Origin: Selaginella moellendorffii
Lineage: Eukaryota > Streptophyta > Lycopodiopsida > Selaginellales > Selaginellaceae
DNA: 64,000 nucleotides
Direction: 5' to 3'
Assembly (NCBI RefSeq): GCF_000143415.4
Contig: NW_003314272.1
Coordinates: 1,459,146-1,523,145 of the forward strand
This document shows, in pieces, positions 13,623 through 27,247 of this stretch. The position numbers and the translations under genes were made by a program. Each line of letters opens with the position of its first letter. Positions within the stretch are counted from its first letter, which is position 1. The notes below the pieces were generated by a model. That model saw nothing but the letters and a program-made list of their open reading frames with translations, had not been told where the DNA came from and made no database searches.

Positions 13623-14402
13623 CTAGCTCGCCCAGGGTTCCAAGGCGTGGACCTCCTTGGCCGAGTGATCCCGGCGCTTCTTCTTCCCGGCCGAATCGTG
13701 GAGCTCCTCCTCCAACTTGAGCGAGGCCTCGAATTCCCCCGCGCGGTTGAGGCTGTCGATGAGCTTCCAGTAGACCTTGGCGCGGGGGACGCTGGGATCC
13801 GACTTGAGCGCCGCAAAGATCTTAAACGCCAGCGGCTGCTGCCCGGCGGCGACGCACGCCTCCATGAGCTCGATCGACATGAGCCGCTTGAGCTTGCATC
13901 CCCGGAGCTCCATCTCGTCCAGGATCTTCTCCAGCGCCGAGAAATTGGAGCCCCGCGCGAACGAGCGCACCAGGACGTCGTAGAATTTGCGCTCCGGGCG
14001 GTACCAGTCCTCGCGGTGGATGTGATAGAACACCTGGGAGGGCAAAATCTCTCTCCGGAATCAGCACTGGATCGGTGATCATCCTCGGTTCACCTTGCTC
14101 GCGACTTCCATCTGCCCCTTCTCCAGCAGAGTGTGCAGCATTGACAGGAGATCCTCCTTGAGCAGCCGAGGCAGCCTCTCCCTGCTCGTCGCATCCAGCC
14201 TCTCGGCATCGCCCCGCAAGGACGTGAGAAGAACCAGCGCGCTCTGCGCATCCTTGCTGCAGGAATGGCGGTAGAACCGCTCCAGCATCGTGTTGCGCGT
14301 CCGCCATGCGCCCCGGTAGTAGAATCTACACGCGCCCAGCCGCCGATCGCCCGCCGCCGCTGCCGCAAATCCGGAAGAGCGGATCATTCCCAAGAACCCC
14401 AA
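13623..14402 (-). CDS. Small PPR protein, THA8-like
   Basis: Two exons, 14094-14402 and 13623-14033, joined by a 60-nt intron with phase 0 junctions, give 239 residues. The N-terminus is rich in Arg, Ala and Ser and could be an organelle transit peptide. The block RLPRLLKEDLLSMLHTLLEK, followed by ASKVFYHIHREDWYRPERKF, matches the start of the small land-plant family that includes THA8 and THA8-like. Those are short PPR proteins of about 220-260 residues that assist chloroplast or mitochondrial group II intron splicing. Four or so PPR-like helical pairs follow (VLVRSFARGSNFSALEKILD, then SIELMEACVAAGQQPLAFKI). It has no E or DYW extension. The family call rests on recalled similarity and is moderately sure. 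Confidence 0.72.
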
Positions 14403-14455
14403 AGGGTCACAAGAACCCTAAAGGCTAAAAGTTCCAAGAACCCTAAACCCTGGAA
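14395..14455. promoter_or_regulatory. Tandem telo-box-like repeats upstream of THA8-like gene
   Basis: Three imperfect copies of caagaaccc(t/c)aaa lie within 60 nt directly upstream of ATG 14402, the last running into aaccctaaaccctgg. This is the densest telo-box-like cluster in the window. Confidence 0.5.
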
Positions 14456-14630
14456 ATGCTAAAGGTAAATTTTTAAAAGGCAATGTAAGACCCCTATAAA
14501 ATCATTTAAAAGGCAAAAGAACCACACACTACTTAAAGATTGTTTACATCGACTCTACGCTTCCAGTAAAACCTCAAAATAGGAAAAAGAATCCAGTCCT
14601 TCGTTTCGTTCTTCCCGCCAGCGACGATCA

Positions 14631-15500
<870 letters not shown>

Positions 15501-15732
15501 CTATCCAGGAGGAGGAGCGATGAAAAAGATCCACTCGCACCGCCCTTGCGCGCTCGAAGAAACCTAGCTCCCTAACCCTGGAATGACACCCTACCAAGTG
15601 ACAAAGGGCGTAAAAGAATTTAATTTTACAAAGCGACCGTACACTTTAGGGTTCTTCCATTCGAGCAAAATTTTCTTGGGTTCACGATGGATCATCATCT
15701 CGCGCGGCGCAGCGCTCCTTCGCGATCGGCCA

Positions 15733-18700
15733 TCAGCATCCCCCGGATTGCGAGCTGCTGTTGTCATCGAACACGAATTCGTAGGTGCTGGCGGTGCGAT
15801 TCTTGCAAAATAGGGGCATTTGATCCGAGAGCTGGTCGCCGGCGGCGGCGGCAGGGGCGGCGGCTGGGACCTTGATGCTCGATGCCTCCTCCGGGATGTG
15901 CTTCACCTCTTGGAGGAATGCCACTACGTCCTTCATCGACGGTCGATCGGCCGGGAGCTGGCTCACGCACATCAGCGCCACGCCGAGGATCTGGAGCATC
16001 TCGTCGATGAAGAGGTCCGGCATTCCTCGCAGCCTCGGGTCCAGGACTTCCACGCTGGGATTGCTGCCACGGAGAGCTCCCTGGACCCATTTCACGATGT
16101 GGATGTCCTGAACGACAGCCTCTCTGCCGGTCAGTAGCTCCAGCAGCACTACTCCATAGCTGTAAACGTCGCTCTTCTCAGAGATCTTGAGCGTGTAGCT
16201 ATACTCTGCAAGTACGTACGAAGACGATCGATCAGCCAACTTTCTCGACCGAAAAGACGGAGGAAGAACAAAGTGGTACCTGGAGCAATGTAGCCATATG
16301 ATCCGGCAACTTTGGACATGGGATCGGCCGCAGAGGTGGAAGAGCCGATGAGTTTTGCGAGGCCAAAGTCGGCGACGTAAGGCTCGTATCTGGAATCCAG
16401 CAAGATGTTGTTCGGCTTGATATCCCGGTGGAGGATCGCTGGCACGCAGTCGTGGTGGAGGTATGAAAGTCCTTGCGCTGCTCCTAGAGCGATCTTGTAT
16501 CTGATCTCCCAGTTGTTTGCCGTCTTCTTTTCTTGCAGGAAGTCCGCGAGGCTACCGTTCGGCATGTAGTCATACATGAGCAGCTCGATCGTCTTGTTGG
16601 TGCAGTAGCCCAAGAGCCTGACGATGTTCCGGTGGCGGATCTTTCCCAGGGTGTTGATCTCCGCCGTGAACTCGCTCTGGTTGTGCTCGCTTCTGTCGTA
16701 CCTGCGGAGTTTTTTCACGGCGACCACTTCACCGCTTGGCATCGCTGCTTTGTACACGACTCCGGACCGTCCCTGGCCGATTATGTTCGTGTCAACCAGG
16801 TTCTTGAGCACGTCGTCCATGGTGAAGTTGAGACGCTGGAAGAAGGTGATCTTCCATGGCCAGGGGATGTCGTGCTGGTGGTCTCGGAAGTTCTGATCGT
16901 CGTAAGGGTGGCACTTCTTGTACAGGAGGATGAGGCCCATGAAGAGGATGAAAGCAGCTCCTCCGAACAGCAGACCGATGATTGGCTTGATGGACGACTT
17001 CTTGGAGGATCCCATGGCATAAGTCAGCGTGCAGGAATTACCCGACGACGAGAACGAGCAGAGGCCGGGGTTTCCCATGTAGGAGTTGAGGCCCATTGTC
17101 TGGAAGACTTGAGTACCCGGCAAGGATCCCGAGAAGTGGTTGAACGAGACGTTGACGAAGTTGAGGCTGTTGAGCTTGCCGAGGACGTCGAGGTTTCCTG
17201 TCAGCTCGTTCGAAGAGATGTCCAGACGCTCCAGCTGAGAGAGACGTGCGAAAGCTGATGGAATGAGCCCCATGAATCTGTTCTTGTGGAGGTCGAGAGT
17301 GATGGTCAGGCTGGTTATCATTCCCAGGTCTGGTGGAAGGTTCCCGGACAACTGGTTACTGCTGAGGTCGAGGAGCAAGAGCTCTTTGCAACGTCCCATC
17401 TCCGGAGGTATGTCCCCTGAAAGCTGGTTCATGCTTAGATTGAGCTGACTTAAGAGGTTCATTTTGCCAATCTCCGCAGGAATAGGACCACTCAGGTTGT
17501 TGAACGAGGCATCCAGGATTTCCAGATTCGAAAGCGAGCCAAACTCGGCAGGGAACGGCCCAGACAGCTGGTTATCATGCACGTCGAGCATTTGCAGCGA
17601 GCTGAGGTTTGAGATTCCCGTGGGAAGTGGTCCCGAAAACATGTTGTCGTGCAAATCGAGGAAGTTGAGATTTCGGAGCTGGCCCAGACTGATAGGCAGG
17701 CTTCCCGACAGCATGTTGTTGTTCAAGCGCAGCCGCAGCAAGCTGATGCAGTTCCCGGCGTTGTTAGGGAGCGTACCTGAAAGATTGTTGAAAAGGAGGA
17801 GCATCCTCTGGAGCTTTGACAAGTTGAAGATCTCGGGAGGAATAGTTCCGGTGAGCTGGTTCATGGACAGGTCGAGCATCTCGAGCAGGCTACAACGTCC
17901 GAGTGATGCGGGGATGTTGCCGGTCAGCTTGTTCTGCCACAGGTGGAGGAGCTTGAGGTTGGAAAGCTGGCCGAGCTCCGGGGGTATGGGGCCTGTGAGC
18001 ATGTTGGTGTCAAGCTCCAGAAACGTCAAGCTGGAACAGTTGCCGAGCTCCGGGGGGATGATGCCGGTGATGTTGTTCTGGCTCAAGTAAAACTGCTGGA
18101 GGTTCCTCAGCATTCCTATCTCGGGTGGGATGTCACCGGAGAGGTCGTTGCTCGAGAAGTCGATGACTTCGAGCAGCGGGCACTGGCTGAGCTCGCGAGG
18201 GACGCTACCTGTTATCGCGTTTTGCCACACGAGGAGGCTCCTGAGCTGCTTGAGACGTCCCAGTTCCGGTGGTATTGGACCCGTCAGCCTGTTCTCGTAG
18301 AGATAGATGGACTGGAGCTTGGTGCAGCCACCGAGTTCCGGAGGAATTCGACCCGAGATGCCAGCGCCGTAAAGGATCAAACTTTCGAGGTTCTTGAGCT
18401 CCCCGTACGAGCCTGGTATGCTTCCGGACAGTGCCGTCACCGCCAGCCCAAGGACAGTCAAGTTCCTGCAATTGGAGAGCTCCGGGGGAAGCGGTCCCGA
18501 CAATGCCATGTTGCCGCCTGCTCGAAACGCTTGCAACTTCGCGAGCTGGCCGATCTCCGGAGGGATACTACCGTTGAGCTGGTTGTCGAAAAGCTGGAGC
18601 TCCTCCAAGGAAGTACAGTTGCCAATTTCCTTCGGGATGGAGCCTTGCAACTGATTGTCTTGGAGATTGAGCGAGCGCAACTCTTTCAAGCGACCGATGC

Positions 18701-19133
18701 TGCTCGGGACTCTTCCGGTGAGGCTGTTGACGCTGAGATCGAGCAGCTGGAGCTTGCTACAGCTCCCAAGTTCTTCGGGGATGCTCCCGGTGAGGTTGGT
18801 GGACGAGAGATTCAACACTTTCAGCTCGGACAGGAAACCAAACACTGTTGGAATTCTGCCATACAACGGGAGGCCTCCCAGCGACAACTCCACCACATGT
18901 CCGTTGGAGGAGCACGAGACACCTAGCCAAGAACAGGGGCTCGAGCTTGACGTGCTCCATGACTTGAGCAGTTCGGAGCCTTTGGCAGCAAGCAAAAACT
19001 CGCGGAGAGCCTCTTGTTCCGGGGGATCGGCAGCACAGCAACGGATCAAGACGGCTACAGTGACCACTATGAAGCAGAGCTTTCTAACCAGCATGTCCGA
19101 CGACGACGACGACGACAACGACGGCTTCTTCAT
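15733..19133 (-). CDS. LRR receptor kinase, subfamily XI (RGI-like)
   Basis: Two exons, 16280-19133 and 15733-16205, with a 74-nt intron inside the kinase activation segment (GYIAP|EYSY), give 1108 residues. In order: signal peptide, LRR N-cap (CSWLGVSC), about 24 LRRs of the NxLTGxIPPELG type, C-cap, a membrane segment (IIGLLFGGAAFILFMGLILL), then a Ser/Thr kinase. The kinase has the glycine loop IGQGRSGVVYKA, VAVKKL, the RD-type catalytic loop HRDIKPNN and ADFGLAK, so it should be active. The block FTMDDVLKNLVDTNIIGQG and the overall size resemble the XI receptors for root meristem growth factor and related peptides. The ligand is inferred only from resemblance. The start MKKPSLSSSSSSDMLVRKLC is at a single clear ATG; a TATATT-like box on the minus strand lies about 85 nt upstream (near 19213-19220). 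Confidence 0.93.
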
Positions 19134-21993
19134 GGTAGAAAGCTAGCAAAGGATAGATGACGGCGACTCAGCTGCTGCTGCTTCTTCCGCTGCTACCACT
19201 CCGTGATTGCCTGCGAGGATCAGCATGGTTGATATAATAAGCAGGGGGGCAGGCGACTCGGTTCCACTTCCTGGCTGTCTTCCAAAAGCGAACCGCAAAT
19301 TGAGCAGAGTTTCACGAGCTCGGCCGCAGGAAGGAGAGACAGTGACAAGACAGACTACGAAACTGTTTCATTAAGCGCACCAGGCCATGTAGAGCGCTAC
19401 ATGAGGAATTCCGTGGGAGAGAGAATCCGAAAGGCGATGATGGAGCGCATTGTTGGAGCCAGGAAAGGGATGAAGGCTCTCCTCTCCTGTCCGGGGCCGA
19501 AGGTGGAGTGGAAGCAAGCGAGATGAGCAAAAGCAGCAATAGCATAAGCAGCAGAGGAGGACGAAAGGAAGAGATTGGAAAGAAAGCAGCTCGTAAAAGG
19601 TGGTTAAGAGGTAGATTGGCGAAGCGCGAGTGGGCGCAGGAATATGAAACAAGCTACGAGGAGCTAGAAAGCTTTTGCATAGCGGGGAATCCCGGGAAAG
19701 ATCGGAATCGGGTCGGGTGGACTGATTTTTTTCCAAGCCGGTAAACTGGACAGCTCATAAGCGGCGCCGTTGGATTGTGTGACAACAGCAGCTTTGATGC
19801 GTGGGAATTCATGGCCGGGCCGTGGTGGTCAATAGTGAGGAGCACTGCAGTGACGAGACAGGGTAGGAATATTGGCACTAGTGACAGCTCTAGCTCTACA
19901 GAAGTTTTTTCTTATCTCTCAGCTTTCAAGGACCCTGGTGCTCCTGCGAGTGGGCCTTTCCCGTCGAGTATCAGCAGGGAAGAAAGGAGAAAAGCTGAGC
20001 TGCAAAGACGCTTGATCCGAGTTGTGTCGAGCAAAAGCCTGGGATACGAAGCTGCTCGCTCATTCTCCTTGGAGGGTGTGAGGCTGATACAGGGTCCACG
20101 ACGTGAAAGCTTCTCTCTCACTTTCTGGTGGGCGTCTTTATAGGAGGATGGTGTAAGGAATGCAATTTGCAAAGCAGCAGCTGCCAAAATGCTAAGTGGG
20201 GGTACTGAGGATTCAGTCGTTCACTCACCCAACGGATGCCGTTTGTCTTGAGGCGCTGACTGCGAGAAGAGGTATGTATCATATCTTTGCTTTACCAAAG
20301 CTTCTGCTTCTCACATTCTTTGGCTTATTATTAACTCCGTGCGTTTTGTTTCCTGTTGGCTCCCCAGATAGTGGTAGCTCCTTGTCTGGAATGGAATTTC
20401 CGTCTCGATCACCGGGTATGCGGCTTTGGCTTGTCTTGTCAATTTGTAGCCGAGGAGGGACCGGGAGATCGCTTGTTGCTGATTCTGAGATAAGTTCACC
20501 GCTTTAGTTTTTTCCCTCGTGCCATTATTTATAATGGTCACCTCTTAGCGTGTAGAGAGCATGGTGAAGAACAAGACGGGGCGAAGACCACTTTGGATCC
20601 ATTTGACAAAGGCTCGCAGTTATTAAATGACTAAGAGCTGGGAACAGCTTGACCCTTCGAAAACCACCCACTTTTAAAGGTAAAATGAAAGAGAACAGGA
20701 AATTGGAGGTGGGAGCGTATCGTATCCAGAGAAAAAAGAGGCTTGCACATCGACACGACGGCTGGGGACGACAATATTATTAAACAGGACGAAAGAAACA
20801 GGGGCAGTAGCAGTGGCACAGGGCAGCAGTGTTGTTGGGCCTCCTCCTCCTCTCTGCAAAGCGAGAGGGGCCCTTTCTTCTCGGCTGAAACGCAGGACAA
20901 GAGAGGGAGAAAGAAAAACAAAGGAAAGCAAGGGTCGGGAGGGAAGCAAACAAAATCGAAGCCGGAATAAAGGGAAATATGCTACGGTGAATAGTTTTTG
21001 GGGACACAGGGGCGGAGATAAGAAAGAGAAGAGAAAAATGGAAGGAAAGTAAGGCACAGGGGCCATGCAGGACTGCCGACTGAGAGGAAAAGCCTTGGGA
21101 AGGGAGAGCGCGAGAGAAGTAAGAAGGGATGTGGGGCGCCTCTCCTTGTGCCAGGTATGGGATTTTATACCTTTTGTTTCTTTGCATTCATTCGTTCGCT
21201 CGCTCAATCTTATTGCAAGGGGCTGGCTTCTTTCTTGTCATATTTTTTGCTTCTGGTACCAAGTAGTGCTTCCATGCTGTCACATTCATGTGGGTGAGAG
21301 AACCATGGACAGGCTTTGCATCAGAGAGAGTAACATGCATGATTTTGATGTTCTTGTCATTCACTGCTAAAGATTGCAAGCTTTTTTTCTTCTCCTTGGC
21401 TACAACAACAGGACGCGCATCGTATCCTATCAATCACTTTGAATCTGGAAAGGCAGGAAATCTCCTCCTTCCAAGTTATGTAGGTATTCTATTGTTCTCC
21501 CCTTTTTTTCTCTTTTCTCTTTTTTTTTCTCTCTTCTCTTTGTTTTCTAAATGGTCCCTTTCTTTGCTTTGATGTTTCATCTGTTTCAGACAACACCACC
21601 GCCATCACTTGGGCAATCTTCGATCGCCCTCTGTCGGCACAAAAGTTCTAAAGCTCCATTTTCTATGGTCTACTTACGTCAAGAACAAGAATCAACCACT
21701 AGATAGTCCCATGATATCTTGTTTATATGATCATTCAAATATTTGTTTTATATGCAAGTTGAGCCAGAAAAGAGAGCCATCGATATAGCAAATATTTGAT
21801 TGCAAACAATATGGTAGATGATACAATACAAAGCTTCTCAAAGTCTTCTTGTTAAAACTTGTATACTTACATGATCGAAAAGCCCACTACACTGACCAAA
21901 AAAAAATCACCACCGAATTAGTAGCTTTTCCTCTCCTTTTCTCGTTTTTTTTTCTTCTCTTTTTCCGTGTGTTCTTCCGAAACTTTGCCTGCT
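19134..21993. other. 2.9-kb non-coding spacer
   Basis: No coding frame with domain or codon-use support was found in this stretch between the receptor kinase start and the kinesin stop. It contains GA/CT-rich segments (20600-21060), a long pyrimidine tract near 21490-21550 and an AT-rich part near 21650-21850. The first few hundred bases should carry the receptor kinase promoter and 5' leader. A small peptide or RNA gene cannot be excluded, and no conserved plant microRNA sequence that I know was seen. Confidence 0.4.
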
Positions 21994-24900
21994 CTACGAG
22001 GACTCCATCTTCTCCTTGCCAGTCCGCTCGTCTTTGATCTCTTCCAGCTCGTCCTCGTCCGCCTTTTTGCCCGCCTGCTCCTTCCAGTATCCCAGCATCT
22101 TCTTGAGCCTCACGATCTCCTTCGTGTTCGTGTTCTTGGTCGGGTCATTGATAATTGACCGCACGCGCGTTGCGTAGCTGCGACAAGAGCAAAGAACAAA
22201 TCCATCAATCCACACACTGGATCGCGCTTGCTTACCATAGCGAGTTGTGAGTCTCCTCCAGATTGGACTCCGCCGGGGACACGTTGACAAACATGAGCGT
22301 CTTGGCGTTGCCACCCAGCGAGTCGCTCATGAGCATCGTCAGCTTGTGGTTCCGGTACGGTATGTGCTGCTCTTCCGTGGCCAGTGCGCTGATCACGTCG
22401 CCTAGCGCCGAGAGGGACTTGTTTATGCTCTGGGCCTCCTTCAATTGCTCTCCGGTTGATCCAGACTTTTTTATTCTCTCCGATCCAGCCAAATCCACGA
22501 AGCTCAGCTGCAAAAACCACGCCGTAAGCCCACTTATAAAACTACTGCCGTAAGGAGAACTCCGTACCTTTCCTTTGACCACGTTCTGCGTTTGCATGTT
22601 CGTGCTTTCAATTATTATTGACAGGACCAAGTGCGATCTGGAGCTCTCGGCATTCATCTGGGTTCCAGAAGTATGTCGTTTCTCCAGCCCCTTTTGAATA
22701 AGGTTGTCAAGCTCTTCTCTTGTCGACACGGGTATTAGCGTAACGTTCTCGACAACGACCATACCCTGTAAACAAATAAAGAAAGCTTGGACTTCAGAAA
22801 ACTGCCGACAAAAATTACCTTAGAATCCTTCTTGATTTCAAGTTTTTGCCGCTTGGCATTCCGAAGCAAAAGAAGATCGAAAAGATTGTCCTGGTAGAGC
22901 TCAAGCATGTATACCTGTTAAGGGAACCATCATTAGAGAAACAAGACAAATGCATATGATTTACACACCTTCAGAGATACTGTGAACTTGTTTCTGTCCC
23001 GCTTTATGATGCTGAATAATTCCCGCGTGGCTCTCGGCGTGAGCCCAGGATTATTTTCCGGACCATATATTGTAAATGTTTTGCCGGACCCAGTTTGACC
23101 ATAAGCGAAAATGCACACGTTGTATCCGTCGACTGCCGATTGCACCAAATACTGGATGACAGAACATGTTAGTAACAAAATAACGTCAAATAGACATCAT
23201 TACCTTGGTGTCTTCGAAGATAGCATCTTGAGATGCATGCTCGTCAAAAACATGATCAAACTGAAACTGCTTTGTCTTGTCATCCTTCCATATGTGTTCG
23301 ACAGTGAATTCATCTGCAGATATGATCACTGCTTTCTGGTTCTCGTTCAGCTCTTTCTCAACAAGTGGGCGCGATCTACAGTATACTCGAATTTTTCCTT
23401 TCATATCTGCAATGGAATACGTTCATTCGTATGGAACACTGAAGGAAAAGGAACAGAAGAAAATGTACCTTCCATCATATTGAAGTATCGCTTTCTCAAT
23501 ATCTGTTCTTCTTTGTAATGGGATTCTAGTTCAGCGAGCTGATCAGCTTGTCTTCTTAATAGTTCAGCTGTCTGGGCATTCTTTCTATCGATATCCTGAT
23601 TAGGAAACACACGAAGAATGTCAGAAAATGCATAGTCGCAAAATAACGTACCTCTTTAATTTCCCTCAACTCTTCGAGCTCTTTCATGCTACATTGCATA
23701 GCTTCCAGCTCAGAAGTCCGCAAGCTGAGCGCTGCTTCTGCAACACTTATCTCCTGAGTCCTTTCATTCAGCTTTTTCTCCAACTCCGATATCCGCACTC
23801 TGAGCATGCTCCGCTCTTCTTCGAACTTTTTCTCGAGGACCTTAGTCTGGCAAGACATCAATCAGATACTCGTCAAAGTGCAAAATTCTCCAAGCACCTA
23901 CTTCTTCGCCTTTCAGTTTTTCGACACGGGAAACTTTTTGTTCAAGTAACTGCTTCTCATTCATCAGCTTTTTGTTCCTCTCTTCCGCCAGCCTGGCCTC
24001 CTCGCTTTTCGACTTCAGTTCATTTCTCAAGTCCTTGACCTGAAATTATTGTATGAAGCGAAGGCAGAGAAAAGAAACCTTGCAGTTCACCTGTGCTTCC
24101 AGTGCACTAGATGCTTTCTCGGCAAATGGCAGGTCCCTGTCCCTTCTTCCAATAGAACCTCTTAGAATGCCTTTCTTTGTCGGAGCTGCCTCCTCGCGAC
24201 CATGCTCATCATCCGCAGATTTTTCCGCAAGAGCGGCCTGAAAATTTATGTTGTTAGATAGTCAAAATACATCAGTCGTACCTGTAGTGCGGTTTCCTTC
24301 TCCTCAACAGCCTTCCGCAGCTTTTCTCTCTCTTGTGTTATATCAGTAACTGTTTGTTGTTCAGCTCGGAGTCTGTCCTTGAAGCCCTCCAATTCTTCTA
24401 GCAATGATGTTTGCCTCTTGTCTTTCTCCCTTAACTCTCCAGCAAGCTGCGCATATTAATACAATGATTTAGTTCTCAAGTCCACCAAAAAATCGACTTG
24501 CCTGGTCTGCTTTCTTCTGGGATTCATCCAAAAGCCTTGACATATCCTGCACATGTTTCTCATAAACCTCGATTCCGGGAGGCTTAAAGTTTGGCACGGC
24601 AGATTCCCCGTTGCTTTGTATGGCTCCGTTAGCAACAGAACGCGTTCTTGAATATCTCCGCAGCATCACATCGTTTATGTGTGTCTGGAGAGCCACGCAT
24701 ATTTCTTCGCCCTGCGACAGAAATTTAGAGAAGAACTACACGGAAAGCCACAAAGACACCTGTTTAGTTTCAAACTGAAAAATGTGCAAAACTCCCGCCA
24801 CACGCATTTTAAAAAACACTGCGGTATTGCTACTTCCAAATTGCATGATGTCTCTCAGCTCAGCCGAATGTAAATATTCTTTAGGTACTGGCCGGAAAAA

Positions 24901-27247
24901 ATGAACCTGTTAAGAAACACATGTCAAAACAGCGAACATGAATATACTTGCACGTACCCCTCTTTTGTTTATCCCTAAGATAATTCTTCCGGGAAGAAGA
25001 CCAATCGGATCTTCTATCTTCCGGACGTTGAAAAATATGGATTGGCCATATGGCAAGGATCGTAAAATACGTAGCAATTGTTGTCTTGCATCATCTTTCG
25101 ATAAATGACCCTTCAGATAAGAACAAAAATGTAAGAATCTTAACCTAGAAAGCAAACACTCACCATCGCTTTGTACCGCGCAAAAATGTCAGAATCCCAA
25201 TCATGTCTCGCCCTTGTGATGGCAACTTGTTTTGGCAGATAGCGATCGACTAGGGCTGACCAGTCCCTGAAAGAAAAATGTTAAATCCCGGACGTTATTC
25301 TGAGGTTCTAACACACATTATAGGTTCAGCTTCGTTCGCAGGGCCAATATCAGCAATCACTTCTAGAGCAGCCAACTGCGCTGCATCATCTCTACCGACA
25401 GGATAGTTTCCAAGGAGATAATCATGTTGTGACTGATAAAGGAAGAGTTGAGACAGAAAAAGTAAAACAAAAAACCACCGTACCTGAACATACGACAGCT
25501 GTACAAACATTGGGTCAGTAATAGCCTCGTCCGATTCCCGAAACAAGCGTTTCTTAAAGAGAAGCTTGCATTGAAGTAGTTCTCCTTTGTTGCGTTCCTT
25601 GATTGCTTTGAACTCCGCAACAATATCTCCAATATATTTATTTTCATCAAGCCCAAGATGCTCATCTGCAATCGCCAATAAGAAAGGTAAACAAAGACCA
25701 ACCTAGAGAGATCGTACCATTCCCACTGTCAACAGCTTTCGTTCCTACTAGAACACGCCTGCATTCAAATAGACTGAATGAGCTGTACGCAGATAACTTG
25801 ATAATTCCCGCCAATTCCTGCAACAGGAGCTTTGAGTAATGGAACATTCTACATAAAAATTACCTCGACAGCATCCATGACGGTTGTGGACATGTCATAC
25901 GTAATCCCTTCAAACGTTTCGTCTAGGAAAAACGCAATTGTCTTCAGCTTCCGTCCACCTAGGAGAGCTTCAACCTCTTCCTGTGCAGGAATTGTCCGTC
26001 GTGGCCCTGCTTTGGCTGTTCTTTTTAATGCATTCCAAGTCTTCAAAGCCAATGCCTGAATTTCTGCATCACTGTTTTGAGAGCTGGCCACATCATGCAC
26101 GTACTCTGATAAGTATGCTGCAAAGTCTTTCCCAGGCGGCATTGCAGAGGCGCACAAATATAACAGCTCCCAAGCCTTTAGTAGCAAAGGTCTACAGGAC
26201 GAATCGACTTTGTAAGGTGGCAACATGTATAAAAGACACAAACCTGTCAGGATTGTTGCGCGTTTGCTTCGAAATCTGGGCAAACACCTCATCCCTCAGT
26301 TCAACGCGTTTCAAGGTATGCTTATAGATCTTCAAAACAATCGCCAATTGGTCTTGAGAATTTAACGGACTCGGCGTTTGGGCATCGATGCCCATGTACT
26401 TGAGAATAGCTTGAAACAGCTTGACAGCACGGCTAACAAGATCTGCGTTTATTCTGAGAAGAGATGTCGGTATTGGTTCCTGGAAACCCATTAAATCAGC
26501 TAATGGAACAAAATCATAGATGATTTGTGAACCTTTTGAAAACAAAGCATGTCTTCCACGGAATAGCTTTCCCGGCCTTGAGGGACCACCGATTTTTTGG
26601 TGAAAAATCCACGTTTGCCACCCGATTGTAGCTGCTTTCGCATCAGCTTGATAAATGCATCTACCTGAAAAAGAACAAAAAATTAAAATATATAAAGGAA
26701 AAAAGATGGATTGAGGTACGATTCATCGTGAGCATCAAATACCTGGAACTTGTCAAGTATGGGAATGGCTCCGACCAAATCAGGAACTAAGGTGCTTGAA
26801 ATCGTTCTGGGAGTCCTGCACGGTTCAAAGCGAGAATATAAGGAAATACGAACTAAATCCCACAACTCTATGCAATATTAGTTCTTAGTGTGTATAACTA
26901 ACGGGGCCTTCCTGTTTTACCTCGTATCTCCTTCCACACTAGCGTCATCGACACCAGCATCGTCCAAAACTTCGCTGCTACTAATCAGTGTTATATCAAG
27001 TCGAAAACCAGTCATCTACCGACTTGATGAACAAGAACTAAATGCAAGGCGAGTGTTGTAAGATAGCTTACGCAGGAAGGTCGCTGCCGTCGCTGTCGTA
27101 ATCATGTCCATTAGCTGCTCCAGTCGCTCTGGGATGGACAGGAGTGCTATTGCTGGAGCTCAGGCCAGTCATGGATGATCTTGGATGAACCGGAGTATTG
27201 GCACTGAACGACGATGGCCTTCTAGTCTTGACATCGGTTGCCTCCAT
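21994..27247 (-). CDS. Kinesin-like calmodulin-binding protein (KCBP, kinesin-14)
   Basis: A gene of roughly 20 short exons separated by introns of about 50-90 nt, from ATG 27247 ([20 protein letters not shown]) to a stop at 21994. An MyTH4 domain lies at about 26200-26660 ([20 protein letters not shown], then KQTRNNPDR). A FERM domain follows at about 24900-26200, then a coiled coil at about 23400-24700. The C-terminal motor lies at about 22200-23400 with P-loop [13 protein letters not shown] switch I and DLAGSE switch II. The last exon (21994-22177) encodes [12 protein letters not shown] and [15 protein letters not shown], the calmodulin-binding tail region of KCBP. This MyTH4-FERM-motor order is unique to the plant and algal KCBP group, whose founding member is ZWICHEL. 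It is a minus-end microtubule motor, switched off by Ca2+/calmodulin, acting in trichome shape, cell division and microtubule-actin linkage. Exon edges were placed only in part: 22236-22507 is one sure motor exon. No lesion was seen. Confidence 0.93.

Noticed and set aside
17943-18926. 327-codon open frame antisense to the LRR receptor kinase
   Set aside because: Repetitive shadow of the LRR repeats on the other strand, without its own domain.
20600-21210. Purine-rich stretch as coding sequence (177-codon minus-strand frame)
   Set aside because: Low-complexity Leu/Ser/Phe-rich translation, no domain, and it looks like GA-rich non-coding DNA.
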